Positions 42,222 through 50,903 of a stretch of 64,000 nucleotides of DNA are shown in pieces. How positions within the stretch are numbered: the stretch's first letter is position 1; each line of letters opens with the position of its first letter. The DNA lies in the NCBI RefSeq assembly GCF_024198215.1, contig NZ_JAKCFA010000014.1, positions 237,060-301,059 on the forward strand. Direction: 5' to 3'. The DNA is from Myxococcus qinghaiensis. GTDB lineage: Bacteria > Myxococcota > Myxococcia > Myxococcales > Myxococcaceae. Below the pieces are notes generated by a model. The model saw nothing but the letters and a program-made list of their open reading frames with translations, was not told the origin of the DNA and made no database searches. The position numbers and the translations under genes were made by a program.

Positions 42222-45200
42222 TCAGTCCTCCTCCTCCATCTGCCCCCTGTGCTTCTTGTTCACGGGCTCCGCTCCGCCTGGGTCCCCCGCCTCCTCGTCG
42301 AGCACCGCCTCGGCCTCCTCGACATCGGCGACCTCCTCCTCCCGCGCGGGGCCCCTGTGCTTCTTGTTCACGGGCTCCTCGCTGGCCTCCTGCTCTTCCT
42401 CTATCCCGTCCTCGTCGAACTCCTCGCGGGCCTCGTCTGCGCCCTCGTCGCGCTCGACGCGCGAGCGCTTGTTCTCCCCCGACGAGGTGGAGCGCTCGAG
42501 CGGCGGCGGCTTCTCGACGTCCTTCGGCGCCGTGCCCCTGGCCTTCTTGAAGGTGGATTCGTCTTCGCCGGGGACCCGCTCGCCCCATTCATCGGCGTTC
42601 TCGTCGACCTCGGCGGCCTCGTCCCCGTCGTCGCGCGGGCGCTTGTGCTTGTTCGGCCCTGAGCGGTCCTTGGAACCCGACTCCCGGTCGTCCCTCGTCG
42701 AGCGCTCGTCCTCCTCCATGGAGCCCGAGGCCGCGGCGACGTGCACCTCCTCGCAGCGCGCGCACAGGGCCTCCAGCCGCTCGCGCAGGTAGGCCAGCGT
42801 CTTGGGCGCATTCACATCGAGCCGGCCCAGCTCCGTGCCCAGGACGATGTGGTTGTCCTCGTCCCGGGTGAGCACGAGCCTGCGGAACTGGCCGCTCTCC
42901 ACCCGCCGCGTGAGCTCCGCCAGGTCCTCGTCGAGCATGGCCTTGTTCTTCTCGTAGTCGGCGTCCGACAGGAGCCCCGTCTCCGGGGACGAGGCCCCGG
43001 AGAAGTGCAGCGTCCGCACGGACACGACGTTGGAGGCCCCCACGACACTGGTGCTGGAGTCGTCGCCCAGGGACGGCGCCTTCAGCATCGCGTTCGAGAC
43101 CTCCTGCACGTGGAGGTCGGATGCATGATGATGCACCACCGACGGCACGAGCACGGTCGCATGCGGGACGACCAGCACCTTCCCCAGGTGCGCGTTCGCC
43201 CAGTCGATGAGCTCCTGTATCTTCTGCTGCAGGTATTTCCACAGCTGGGGCGCGCCCAGCGGCAGGTCGGCGATTCCCGTCCCGATGTCGACGGTCTTCG
43301 CCGTGAAGTCCCACGGCACGACGAGCGTCGTGTACGCGCCACTCTTGAGCAACTGGATGGCCTCGCCGCAGTCCTCGTCCATGGCGTTCTGGTTCTTGGC
43401 GAGGTCCGTGTCCCGCATGCCCACCCCTGGGAACCAGCACGTGCGAATCCCGAGCGCATTCGGGTTCATGCGGATGACGGCCTGGGTGGTGGGCTGGAAG
43501 TACTTCTTCTTCTTCGCCTGGTCGTTCTCCCCGAAGAGGAAGAGCGCCTGGGGATGATGGGTCGGAGTGTCGTGCTTGAAGAAGACGGTGCTCGGCCACA
43601 GGTGCACCGGGCCCTTCACCGCGGACGATGACGAGGAGGCCCCTGGCTTGGGGCTGGAGGTCGCCTTGGCCCCGCTCGGCTGGGCGGCTTGCGGCGCCCC
43701 TCCCTCGTCGCGACGGCGGAGCACGCAGAGGGGAACGAGCACGGGCGGCAGCTCCTGCTCCACGGGGAGCGGCGCGCCCACGAGTCCCACGGCCTCGTAA
43801 TGCGTGTTCCTCCGGTTGGAGAGGAGCAGCGTCCGCGCGGCTTCATGTCCCTCCGTGCGCGGCACGAAGTCCACGAGGTCCGTCCAGTACGAGGCGTTGC
43901 TCGTCCGGGCATAGAGCTCGAAGCGCACCCCGAACAGATGGGAGGCCGCCGCGAGCGCCACGTGGTCTCCCCAGACGCCCTGCCGGCTCATCGCCCGGAG
44001 GTACTGGCGCCACTCGTCCAGCCCGGCGACGCGCCGGTATGCGAGCTGGTTCGGCCAGGCCGCGCGATGCCAGTCGAGCATCAACTTCATGTCCTGGCGG
44101 AAGGTCGCCACCGGGACGGGCCCCACCAGCCCCCCGACGTCCTGCACGGTCCCCGCGAGCAAATCCTCCAGGTGGTTGACCACCGCCTGGCGCACGGAGG
44201 CGTGGTGACGCTCGGTGCCGAAGAGGAGCTGGGAGAGCGTGCGGAAGAGACAGTCACCATCCCCCTCGTTGGGGACGAGCGTCAGCCCCAGGAACGCCAG
44301 GTGGGTATCCAGCGAGACGGCGGCGCCCTTGCCCTTGCCGCCATCCGACTTGAGGGCGGGCCGCTTGCCCCAGAAGTCCGCCGTGTCGAACCCCTCCGCC
44401 CGCAGCACGTCGAGCGTCTCGCGCACCTGCATGGCGTCCGCCACCAGCGTGGCGGCGCGCGGGTGGTTCGCTTCGGGGACCTTGGCCGCCGCCTCCAGGA
44501 TGTCGTCGAGCCCCTTCGCCGCCTCCTCGCTGGAGCCCTTGGACTTCTGGAAGGCGAGGCACAGCGCCTCCAGCGCCTCCAGCTCGGGAGAGCCGGTGGG
44601 CCGAAGCAGCGCCTCATCCTCCTCGATGACCAGGGCGTCGTGGCCGGTGTAGACGAGCCGCAAATCCGAGACGAGCGGCATGTGGTCGCTCAGCTTCTTC
44701 GCGGCCACCATCAGCTTCGTCCAGCGCGCGTCGGCCGAGCCCCCGAGCTGCACGGCCGAGCCGCGAAGCTTGTCGAAGAGGCGCTCGTCCTCGGGCAGCG
44801 CCCCGTCCTCCGTCTGGATGAGCCGCCAGAAGGGCTGAAGGTGCGTGGGCAGCAGCTTGCCGTGGATGAAGAAGAGTCCTTCCTCCTTCGCGTCGGCGAT
44901 GGCCATGGGGAACGGGATGACGAAGACCGAGGACTGCTCCAGCGTCCAGCCATCCGCGCGGGGCGAGTACACGAGAATCTTGTCGTAGCCGCTCGCCCCG
45001 TAGCGCTGCTGCGGCGGAGTGACGAACGACTCGATGTAGCCCAGCACATCCTCGCCGGACGTGAGCCGTGGCTGCAGCTCGCGCCCCTTCGCCGTCTTGG
45101 CGGGCGCGAAGACCGCGGGGTCGATGTGCTTGTTGAGCAGCGTGCGCAGGAGCTGTTGCGAGCCGCCGCCGAAGTCGTGCTTGCTGTTGATGGCCCAATC

Positions 45201-47387
45201 CTCGAACACGCTCTTGGCGAGGGTCGAGCGCTGGTCGGCCTGGGAATAGAGGTGACTGGCGTCCGCGCCCGGCCCCAGCACCGTCGCGAAGAACTGGTGG
45301 AACGAGAGCTTCGGGATGCAGGTGTCGATGTACGGCGTCTCGTCCGCCGCGCGGTCCTTCTTGGGCCTCGCGGTGTCGATGTTCAGGTCGGACAGGATGA
45401 CCCCGAGCGACTTCTCCCGACGCTCGTCCTTGCAGTACTGGAGGAAGGTGGGGAAGTCCCTGCCCCGGGCCGCCTTGTTGCGGTCACCGGGGGCCGGCGG
45501 ATGCCAGGCGACGACGCCCACGGCCGGCGCGTCCTTCACCTTGGCCAGCCGGACGGGAATCCGGAGGGGCTCGCGCTTGGAGAAGAGGCTCTTGACGGGG
45601 CGCGCCGTCGCCTCGTCCTCCTCCACCCCATCCTCGTCCACCGCTTCCTCTTCGACCTCCATCTTCAAGGACCCTGACTTCGAGTCCCGCCGCGCGACGT
45701 AGGCGCTGAGATAGGAGACCGCGGAGGCGTCCACCTCCACCTTGGACTTGCGCCAGAGGACCCCGTACGCCTCGTCCTGGGTATAGAGCCCCTTGACGGG
45801 CTTGTCGGGGACCTCGTCTGGCCACGACGCGTAGAGCTCCTCGCCGCGAGCCTTGCACTGGGCGTTGAGCGCGTCGCGGATGCGGATGAACTCTCGCAGG
45901 CCGGCATGCGTCTCCGGCGCGTCTTCCGTGTCGTTCTTCCGCTCGAGGTAGTCGGCGTACTTCGCCTCATAGACCCGCAACAGGTGCTCGTCGTTGGCGC
46001 GGTACAGGGCATTCTCGAGGGCAATCGGCCGGACCTTGCCCTTGGCCTTGCCCTTGACCTTGGGCTTGGGCTTGGAAAGCGCCTCCACGTCCACCCCTAC
46101 GACGTGGGCCAGGAAGCGCTCGAACAGCATTCCGCCGTGCTGCCGCAGTTCAGAGACCGCGAGCTCCGCGAGCGTGTTGCGCTTCACCCGCTCCTCGGCG
46201 CCCGGCTCCCCCTTCTTCTTCTCTTTCGCGTCGTAGCGGGCGTGATAGGGCTGGAGCCAGTCGTAGTACCCCTCCTCCAAGAGCAGGCGCACACAGAGCA
46301 GGCGGAAGGCGGCGAGCTTGTGCTCCTTCTTCCCGTGTACGTCGATGTCGAGCGCGACGAGCCGCTCGGGAGGGTCTTCGTCCTCGTCCTCGTCCTCGTC
46401 TGCCTTCCCCGGCGGCTGACCGAAGGCTTCGATGAGGTCGGGCTCGCACGCGGCCCAGCCCTTCTCGATGTTTTCGTCGAGGACGGCCCGCGTCTCGCCG
46501 CCAAGGCCGGTGACCAAATCACTCCACCCCGGGTCTGGCGAGGACTCGGCGTCGAAGCCCGGCCAGATGGTCCGCCGCACCCGGGCGGAGAAGAACTTCG
46601 CCAGGTCGTTGAGGAGCGCCTCCTCCAGCCTCGCGATGCGCCCCACCGCGTCCCCGTCGGCGAGCCTGGCGTTGTAGCCCTTGGGATGGATGAAGCGATG
46701 GGCCAACTGCGTCAGCACCGCCAGCTTCTGGCCGCCGCCCGCGCGGCCAGCGTTCTGTTGCATGGGCTCCGGGCGCTTGGGCTCGACCAGGCGTGCGCCG
46801 CCCTTCTTCTTCAGCTCCAGGATGGTGGCGACATCGGGATTCGCCACGCGGATGACGTGGGCCAGGGCGGAGATGGTCCACGGCTTGCGCACGGGCAGCG
46901 TCCCGCTGGGGCCGCCGCCCAGGTCCGCGATGTTCCACAGGAGCACCCGGAGCGGGAAGCTCGGGGGGACCACGGGCCTGTCGGAGACGGTGGTCTCCTC
47001 ACCGGGAGGGACCCAGCGCTCCTCGACGAGGTCCTCCTCCATCTGCCCGGAGGGAGCCTCCAGGGGCGGGGGGATGTCGTCGGCGGACGCGGCCCGGAGC
47101 GTCTCGTCGCGAATCTCGCCGAAGGAGAGGCGATGCGCGTCCTGCGAGCTCAGCTCCTCCAGGAGGGCGTCGTACTCGTCCCCCTCGAAGGGCTCGCCTT
47201 CCGAGCCTTCCTCCATCGCTCCCAAGCCGAGCTCCGGCTCGTCGTCCATCTCGATTCCCACATCATCTTCGGACACGGGCTCGGAGGAGACGGGGGCCGG
47301 CACGAGGACGGAGCCACACTCGGAACACCGAGGCGTGCCCGACGACGTGTCGATCATCATGTGGGTACCGCAGTTGGGACACACCAT
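42222..47387 (-). CDS. Giant multidomain effector candidate: zinc ribbon, EEP-type nuclease, OTU-type protease, charged tail
   Basis: This is a 1721-residue cytoplasmic-type protein (no signal peptide) with GGAGG 9 nt upstream. Residues 1-25 form a zinc ribbon (C3-x2-C6, C21-x2-C24). An endonuclease/exonuclease/phosphatase-like core is spread over about 145-905: LLWNIAD (N152), ILELKK (E191), VILSDLNID (D667, N669) and SDHMPL (D901, H902), with long insertions. At about 1030-1200 is an OTU-type cysteine protease domain: N-E-G-D-G-D-C-L-F with Cys 1046, and NTHYEAV with His 1196. Residues 1270-1400 and 1450-1545 are related copies of another domain. The tail (1555-1721) is Glu/Asp-rich with KR clusters and a repeated EPVNKKHRG. 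It is the third gene of an operon with a likely secretion-linked carrier. Confidence 0.85.
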   Translation of the reverse strand: MVCPNCGTHMMIDTSSGTPRCSECGSVLVPAPVSSEPVSEDDVGIEMDDEPELGLGAMEEGSEGEPFEGDEYDALLEELSSQDAHRLSFGEIRDETLRAASADDIPPPLEAPSGQMEEDLVEERWVPPGEETTVSDRPVVPPSFPLRVLLWNIADLGGGPSGTLPVRKPWTISALAHVIRVANPDVATILELKKKGGARLVEPKRPEPMQQNAGRAGGGQKLAVLTQLAHRFIHPKGYNARLADGDAVGRIARLEEALLNDLAKFFSARVRRTIWPGFDAESSPDPGWSDLVTGLGGETRAVLDENIEKGWAACEPDLIEAFGQPPGKADEDEDEDEDPPERLVALDIDVHGKKEHKLAAFRLLCVRLLLEEGYYDWLQPYHARYDAKEKKKGEPGAEERVKRNTLAELAVSELRQHGGMLFERFLAHVVGVDVEALSKPKPKVKGKAKGKVRPIALENALYRANDEHLLRVYEAKYADYLERKNDTEDAPETHAGLREFIRIRDALNAQCKARGEELYASWPDEVPDKPVKGLYTQDEAYGVLWRKSKVEVDASAVSYLSAYVARRDSKSGSLKMEVEEEAVDEDGVEEDEATARPVKSLFSKREPLRIPVRLAKVKDAPAVGVVAWHPPAPGDRNKAARGRDFPTFLQYCKDERREKSLGVILSDLNIDTARPKKDRAADETPYIDTCIPKLSFHQFFATVLGPGADASHLYSQADQRSTLAKSVFEDWAINSKHDFGGGSQQLLRTLLNKHIDPAVFAPAKTAKGRELQPRLTSGEDVLGYIESFVTPPQQRYGASGYDKILVYSPRADGWTLEQSSVFVIPFPMAIADAKEEGLFFIHGKLLPTHLQPFWRLIQTEDGALPEDERLFDKLRGSAVQLGGSADARWTKLMVAAKKLSDHMPLVSDLRLVYTGHDALVIEEDEALLRPTGSPELEALEALCLAFQKSKGSSEEAAKGLDDILEAAAKVPEANHPRAATLVADAMQVRETLDVLRAEGFDTADFWGKRPALKSDGGKGKGAAVSLDTHLAFLGLTLVPNEGDGDCLFRTLSQLLFGTERHHASVRQAVVNHLEDLLAGTVQDVGGLVGPVPVATFRQDMKLMLDWHRAAWPNQLAYRRVAGLDEWRQYLRAMSRQGVWGDHVALAAASHLFGVRFELYARTSNASYWTDLVDFVPRTEGHEAARTLLLSNRRNTHYEAVGLVGAPLPVEQELPPVLVPLCVLRRRDEGGAPQAAQPSGAKATSSPKPGASSSSSAVKGPVHLWPSTVFFKHDTPTHHPQALFLFGENDQAKKKKYFQPTTQAVIRMNPNALGIRTCWFPGVGMRDTDLAKNQNAMDEDCGEAIQLLKSGAYTTLVVPWDFTAKTVDIGTGIADLPLGAPQLWKYLQQKIQELIDWANAHLGKVLVVPHATVLVPSVVHHHASDLHVQEVSNAMLKAPSLGDDSSTSVVGASNVVSVRTLHFSGASSPETGLLSDADYEKNKAMLDEDLAELTRRVESGQFRRLVLTRDEDNHIVLGTELGRLDVNAPKTLAYLRERLEALCARCEEVHVAAASGSMEEDERSTRDDRESGSKDRSGPNKHKRPRDDGDEAAEVDENADEWGERVPGEDESTFKKARGTAPKDVEKPPPLERSTSSGENKRSRVERDEGADEAREEFDEDGIEEEQEASEEPVNKKHRGPAREEEVADVEEAEAVLDEEAGDPGGAEPVNKKHRGQMEEED

Positions 47388-47405
47388 GGCGTAGGTCCTC
47401 CGGCG

Positions 47406-48380
47406 TCAGGAGCGGTGCAACAGACCCAGGGCAGCGCAGGTCGCTTCGTCCGCATCCCCGCTCGGAGGCAACCCGAGCGCGTACTGGAACCACTCGACGG
47501 CCAGACGTGTCTTCGGGCCGAGCTGGCCCCGCTCGCCTCCGCAGGAGAACCCCAGGTTCTCCAGGCGCTCCTGCAACCCCTCCGGTGCGCTCGTCGCCCG
47601 CAGCGCGGCGAAGCGCAGCACCAGCCGCCGCTCGTCGGCGCGGCCGGGGCCCACCGTCACCTCACCTCGCTCCGCGCGCTCCGGCAACAGCTGGACGACG
47701 CGTCCGTGGACATCCGTCACCCCCTCGCGCGCGGGGAGCTCTTCCCCATCGTCCATCCACAGCTTCAACAGATAGGGCTGGTGCGCGCGGGGCTGGTGGA
47801 CGCCGTCGCGCAGCACGAGCACCAGGGACAGGGGGATTCCAATCCGGTGCACCACCTGCCGATAGCCCGTCTCCACCGTGGCCCACTCCGTGGAGAAGGG
47901 GCGCACGGCGATGCGCGTGCCGGGAGCCGGGGCCACCTCGCTCACGAGCGGCTGCCCGCTCCGGGCATCGAGCAGCCGCGAGGGCCGCACCCCCATCCTC
48001 GCGGCGAGGACCGTGAGCGACTCCGTTCCCTCGCACGTCCACGAGAGCGCCTTTGACTGGGAGACGGTCTCCCAGTGGGCGCTGGCCTTCGCCTCGCGGG
48101 GAGGCAAGGCGAGCCGGCCCAGCACCCGCCACAGCGCGGGCTCCACGTTGAGCAGGCGCAGGCGATAGCTGCCCTTCTCCAGCCCCTCGAACAGGGCGAC
48201 TCCATGCTCGTCCGTGCGCAGGCGCAGGGCCGCGTCGCCCGTGGGCCGCGCCAGCTCCAAGGCCACGCCCGGCAGCGGCGTCTCGCGGTCGTCGACGACG
48301 ACGACCTCCACCTGCCCCGGGGCCTTCTGGAGCGGACATGGGGCAACCGCGGGGTCCTGTCGGGTCGTCGTGGGGGGCAT
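47406..48380 (-). CDS. Carrier-like protein with a regulatory-like beta domain, LysM-like region and peptidoglycan-binding domain
   Basis: This is a 324-residue protein with no signal peptide. Residues about 22-85 are a carboxypeptidase-regulatory-like beta sandwich (VEVVVVDDRETPLPGVALEL, then GSYRLRLLNVEP). About 113-160 is LysM-like (ESLTVLAARMGVRPSRLLDA, followed by PAPGTRIAVRPF). The C-terminal 60 residues are a peptidoglycan-binding-type helical domain (LQERLENLGFSCGG, GPKTRLAVEWFQYALGLPPSG). Proteins built from these parts sit beside effectors in type VI secretion loci. It is 18 bp upstream of the giant effector gene on the same strand and 17 bp downstream of the small adaptor-like gene. 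It probably helps load or deliver the effector. Confidence 0.8.
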   Translation of the reverse strand: MPPTTTRQDPAVAPCPLQKAPGQVEVVVVDDRETPLPGVALELARPTGDAALRLRTDEHGVALFEGLEKGSYRLRLLNVEPALWRVLGRLALPPREAKASAHWETVSQSKALSWTCEGTESLTVLAARMGVRPSRLLDARSGQPLVSEVAPAPGTRIAVRPFSTEWATVETGYRQVVHRIGIPLSLVLVLRDGVHQPRAHQPYLLKLWMDDGEELPAREGVTDVHGRVVQLLPERAERGEVTVGPGRADERRLVLRFAALRATSAPEGLQERLENLGFSCGGERGQLGPKTRLAVEWFQYALGLPPSGDADEATCAALGLLHRS

Positions 48381-48397
48381 GGAGTCGCGCCTCGGGC

Positions 48398-48829
48398 TCA
48401 GGTGTCCTTCCCAGACGGAGCATGGCGGAGGCGGAATGCCTCGGCCTTCCGCTGGTTCCGCAGGGCGACGTCCTCGCGGCGGCGGCGCTCGCGCACCACC
48501 CGGTGCAGACGCGCGGTCGGCTCGGAGACAGCGGTGTCATCCAGCCACGCGCGCATCCAGGCGTGAGGACGCTGCTCCTCGAAGTCCACGCCCAGCGTCT
48601 GCGCGAGGCCGACGTACAGCCGCACGTCGTCGAGCGTGAGGACGCCGCGGGCCGCCACCCGGTGTACCACCGGCCGCAGCCGCTCGCGCGTCCAGGGGGG
48701 CTCCACGCGAGGCGAGACGGGCTCCAGCGACGGCGGCTCCTGGAGGAGCGCCTCGACCAGCTGGTCGACTCGAGCCTCCATCGCGGCGAGCCGCATGGAA
48801 GCCATCTGCGACTCTCGAATCCGCAACAA
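48398..48829 (-). CDS. Small T6SS effector-associated (adaptor-like) protein
   Basis: This is a 143-residue protein. The start is probably TTG 48829, because the resulting LRIRESQMASM matches the conserved opening of this helical family (hydrophobic-x-I-R-x-x-Q-M); ATG 48805 would remove it. The remaining sequence shows GVLTLDDVRLYVGLAQTLGVDF and PHAWMRAWLDDTAVSEPTAR, which resemble small proteins found near VgrG and effector genes in type VI secretion islands. The family match is from memory of the pattern, not a search. The gene heads a tight operon whose next two members are a carrier-like and a giant effector-like protein. A role in effector loading is inferred. Confidence 0.65.
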   Translation of the reverse strand: MLRIRESQMASMRLAAMEARVDQLVEALLQEPPSLEPVSPRVEPPWTRERLRPVVHRVAARGVLTLDDVRLYVGLAQTLGVDFEEQRPHAWMRAWLDDTAVSEPTARLHRVVRERRRREDVALRNQRKAEAFRLRHAPSGKDT

Positions 48830-48977
48830 TGTTGAACCCTGGCCCGGTGAACTCCCGCGGCACTATTTCCAGAGCACCGCAAAAAGACAAGGGCGCGTGA
48901 GGTAGGCTGGAGTCACGCCGCACTCATCCTCCGCGCCCGGCGCGAGAGCGACGGACCCTCGCGCGGCGAAGGGCTTC

Positions 48978-49772
48978 TTGTACTGCGCGAACATCGACGC
49001 GCAGGTGACCGTCAAGACGGGCTCCTATGCGGCGTATGGGGCGACCACCTTCGGCGGCGACCTGCCCAGGCCCTCTGGAGGCGCGCCGTGGCAGCACGAC
49101 TTCTCACGCGGCATCCTCCAGCACGAGCTGCTGGGCCACGGCATCGGCCAGCTCACCGAGGAGTACATCCTCGCGGGAGACACCGGGGCGATGGTGCAGA
49201 CGACCTTCGCACCGAACATGGACTCCATCGGCTGTCCCTCCTGGTGTGGCTCCGCGCTGACGGTGAGCCAGCTCATCACCCAGATGGCGGCGGACCCGAA
49301 CGCCGCCTGCTGGTCCTACGATGCGACGACCTGCCGGGCCCGTGAGGCCCCGGGCAGCAGCCCTCGCTGCCTGACGTTGAGCGGCTTGAGCGACCCGGGC
49401 CTCGCGTGGTTCGGCGGGCGCGCCTGCGCCCCGGTGACGGTGACGAACTACAACATCGGCCAGTCCTGCACCGGGAACACCGGCTGCTACATCGGGAAGA
49501 CGAATGGCGGCGTCATCGTGGTCAACGCGGCGCAGCCCGGGGGCGACATCATGGGCGCGGGGGGACGCTCGGCCTCGGCGGCCCAGGGCTTCAGCACCGC
49601 GATGGAGGCCCACCTCCGGGACATCATGGACTGCTTCTTCCCGACGACCTGCTTCGCCTACCCGGAGGCGCGCTGCCTGGCGTTCCAGACGAAGTGGAGC
49701 GCGGGCGGCAACCGCAGCGTCTTCGCCACCCGCGCCAACGCCTGCGAGAGCGGCTGGTATCGCCGCCGCTGA
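48978..49772 (+). pseudogene. N-terminally truncated M64-like metallopeptidase
   Basis: The open frame begins just after a TAG at about 48902 and contains no ATG or GTG before the catalytic region; only a TTG at 48978 is available, and no signal peptide is present. The frame then has H-E-L-L-G-H-G-I-G-Q-L-T-E-E-Y, reminiscent of the zinc site of IgA-type M64 peptidases (HE-GH-x-L-x-x-EY), but with one extra residue between Glu and the second His. Cys-rich stretches follow (SIGCPSWCGS, QSCTGNTGCYIG), typical of secreted proteases. Members are usually far longer at the N-terminus, so the gene seems to have lost its promoter-proximal part. It could still be a functional short gene if a TTG start is used. 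Confidence 0.6.
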
Positions 49773-49811
49773 GGCAGCGCGTCAGCACTCACTCCAGGAC
49801 ACGCGCGGCGT

Positions 49812-49946
49812 TTGCGACCACGACGCAAGCGCTTCCACGGCGACCGGACGGCCAGGTTCTTCATGGTCCTCATCATCGCCTTCGTGCTGCTTCACCTCGG
49901 CATCCCCGTCCGCCCCGCCCCGCGCCTCCACGGCACGCCTGGCTGA
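49812..49946 (+). CDS. Possible very small membrane protein (44 residues)
   Basis: A TTG at 49812 (or an ATG at 49863) opens a frame with strong G/C third positions. It encodes a basic head (RPRRKRFHGDRTAR) followed by one hydrophobic helix (FFMVLIIAFVLLHLGI) and a Pro/Arg-rich end. Basic-then-hydrophobic composition fits a single-pass membrane peptide. No clear ribosome site is present, so the evidence is thin. Confidence 0.25.
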   Translation: MRPRRKRFHGDRTARFFMVLIIAFVLLHLGIPVRPAPRLHGTPG

Positions 49947-50038
49947 GGAGGCCCGCTCAAGCACGGTCGAAGGCGGCACCCTGGTCGAGCGGTGCCGCCA
50001 CACCTTTCCTGCCGTCTCATGCGCCCGGGGTGCTGGCG

Positions 50039-50815
50039 TCAGATGTCCAGCTGCCAGAGCTGGTTGTGCGCCGGCCCGTCGCGATGCATGGGGAAGGTGA
50101 TGAGCCGCCCCGAGCCGTCTGTCTTTCCGCCCTCGATATCCAGCACGAGGCCGCTGAGCTGGCTCTGGATGAAGTAGGTGCCACGAACGCGACCGGGCAC
50201 CAGCTGCCACACCTGATTGGACCCGCCGTGAGCCTCCCAGGTGACCACGCGGGTCCCCGCGGCCTTGTTGGCACCCTCCACGTCGAGCACGAGCCCGTTG
50301 AGCTTGCTGCGGATGAGGTAGCCGCCCCGCGTGGGCACCAGCTCCCACTTCTGGTTGTCATTGCCCTCGCGGTTGGACTTGGCCCGGTGGGCGATGAGCC
50401 CCGTGCCGGGCGAGCGGTCCGCGCCCGCGATGTCGATGACGAGTCCCGCGAGCTTGCTGCGGATGAAGGTGCTGCGCAGGGGACGCGTCTCTCCCCGACC
50501 ATGGCCCCACTCCCCTCCGCCGTGGTCCCGGTCCGGACGCCCGGGCGGCGGAGGAGGCGGCGGCGTGGGGCGCGACTCGCCCTGGCACCAGCCCGCGGAG
50601 CTGCACGTCCGCGCGCCATCGCAGTGCGAGTCATTCTGGCAGCGGTTGGGCCCGGGGCGGTTGCGCGACTCGTCCCAGCGGTAGCCTGGCCCCGGCCCCG
50701 CGGCGGCCGTCAGCGGCAGGAGCAGCAGCGCGAGCGCCACCCATCCCCTGCTCTTCGCGGACGACCGGATTTCACGCGCACCAACACCCTCGGAAACACT
50801 CCGAACCGCCAACAT
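50039..50815 (-). CDS. Secreted ricin-type lectin protein
   Basis: This is a 258-residue protein; AAGGAG lies 6 nt before ATG 50815. A signal peptide ends near LTAAAG. A short Cys-containing segment (RCQNDSHCDGARTCSSAGWC) and a Pro/Gly linker (PTPPPPPPPGRPDRD) lead to a C-terminal ricin-B-type beta-trefoil of about 140 residues. Its three repeats are visible (FIRSKLAGLVIDIAGAD, LIRSKLNGLVLDVEGAN and FIQSQLSGLVLDIEGG, each closed by a QxW-like N-Q-K-W, N-Q-V-W or N-Q-L-W). It likely binds galactose-type or other glycans outside the cell. No catalytic domain is attached. Confidence 0.88.
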   Translation of the reverse strand: MLAVRSVSEGVGAREIRSSAKSRGWVALALLLLPLTAAAGPGPGYRWDESRNRPGPNRCQNDSHCDGARTCSSAGWCQGESRPTPPPPPPPGRPDRDHGGGEWGHGRGETRPLRSTFIRSKLAGLVIDIAGADRSPGTGLIAHRAKSNREGNDNQKWELVPTRGGYLIRSKLNGLVLDVEGANKAAGTRVVTWEAHGGSNQVWQLVPGRVRGTYFIQSQLSGLVLDIEGGKTDGSGRLITFPMHRDGPAHNQLWQLDI

Positions 50816-50903
50816 GGGACTTCTCCTTTTTGAGTTCTCCAGCGGAGGGGCGACTCTCGCCGCCCGCTCACCCTGTGCTGTCCATGACGGGGGCCCGGGA
50901 ATT

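Noticed and set aside
43689..48056. Two very long plus-strand frames opposite the giant effector gene
   Set aside because: They mirror the giant gene, lack domains and are typical antisense frames in GC-rich DNA.
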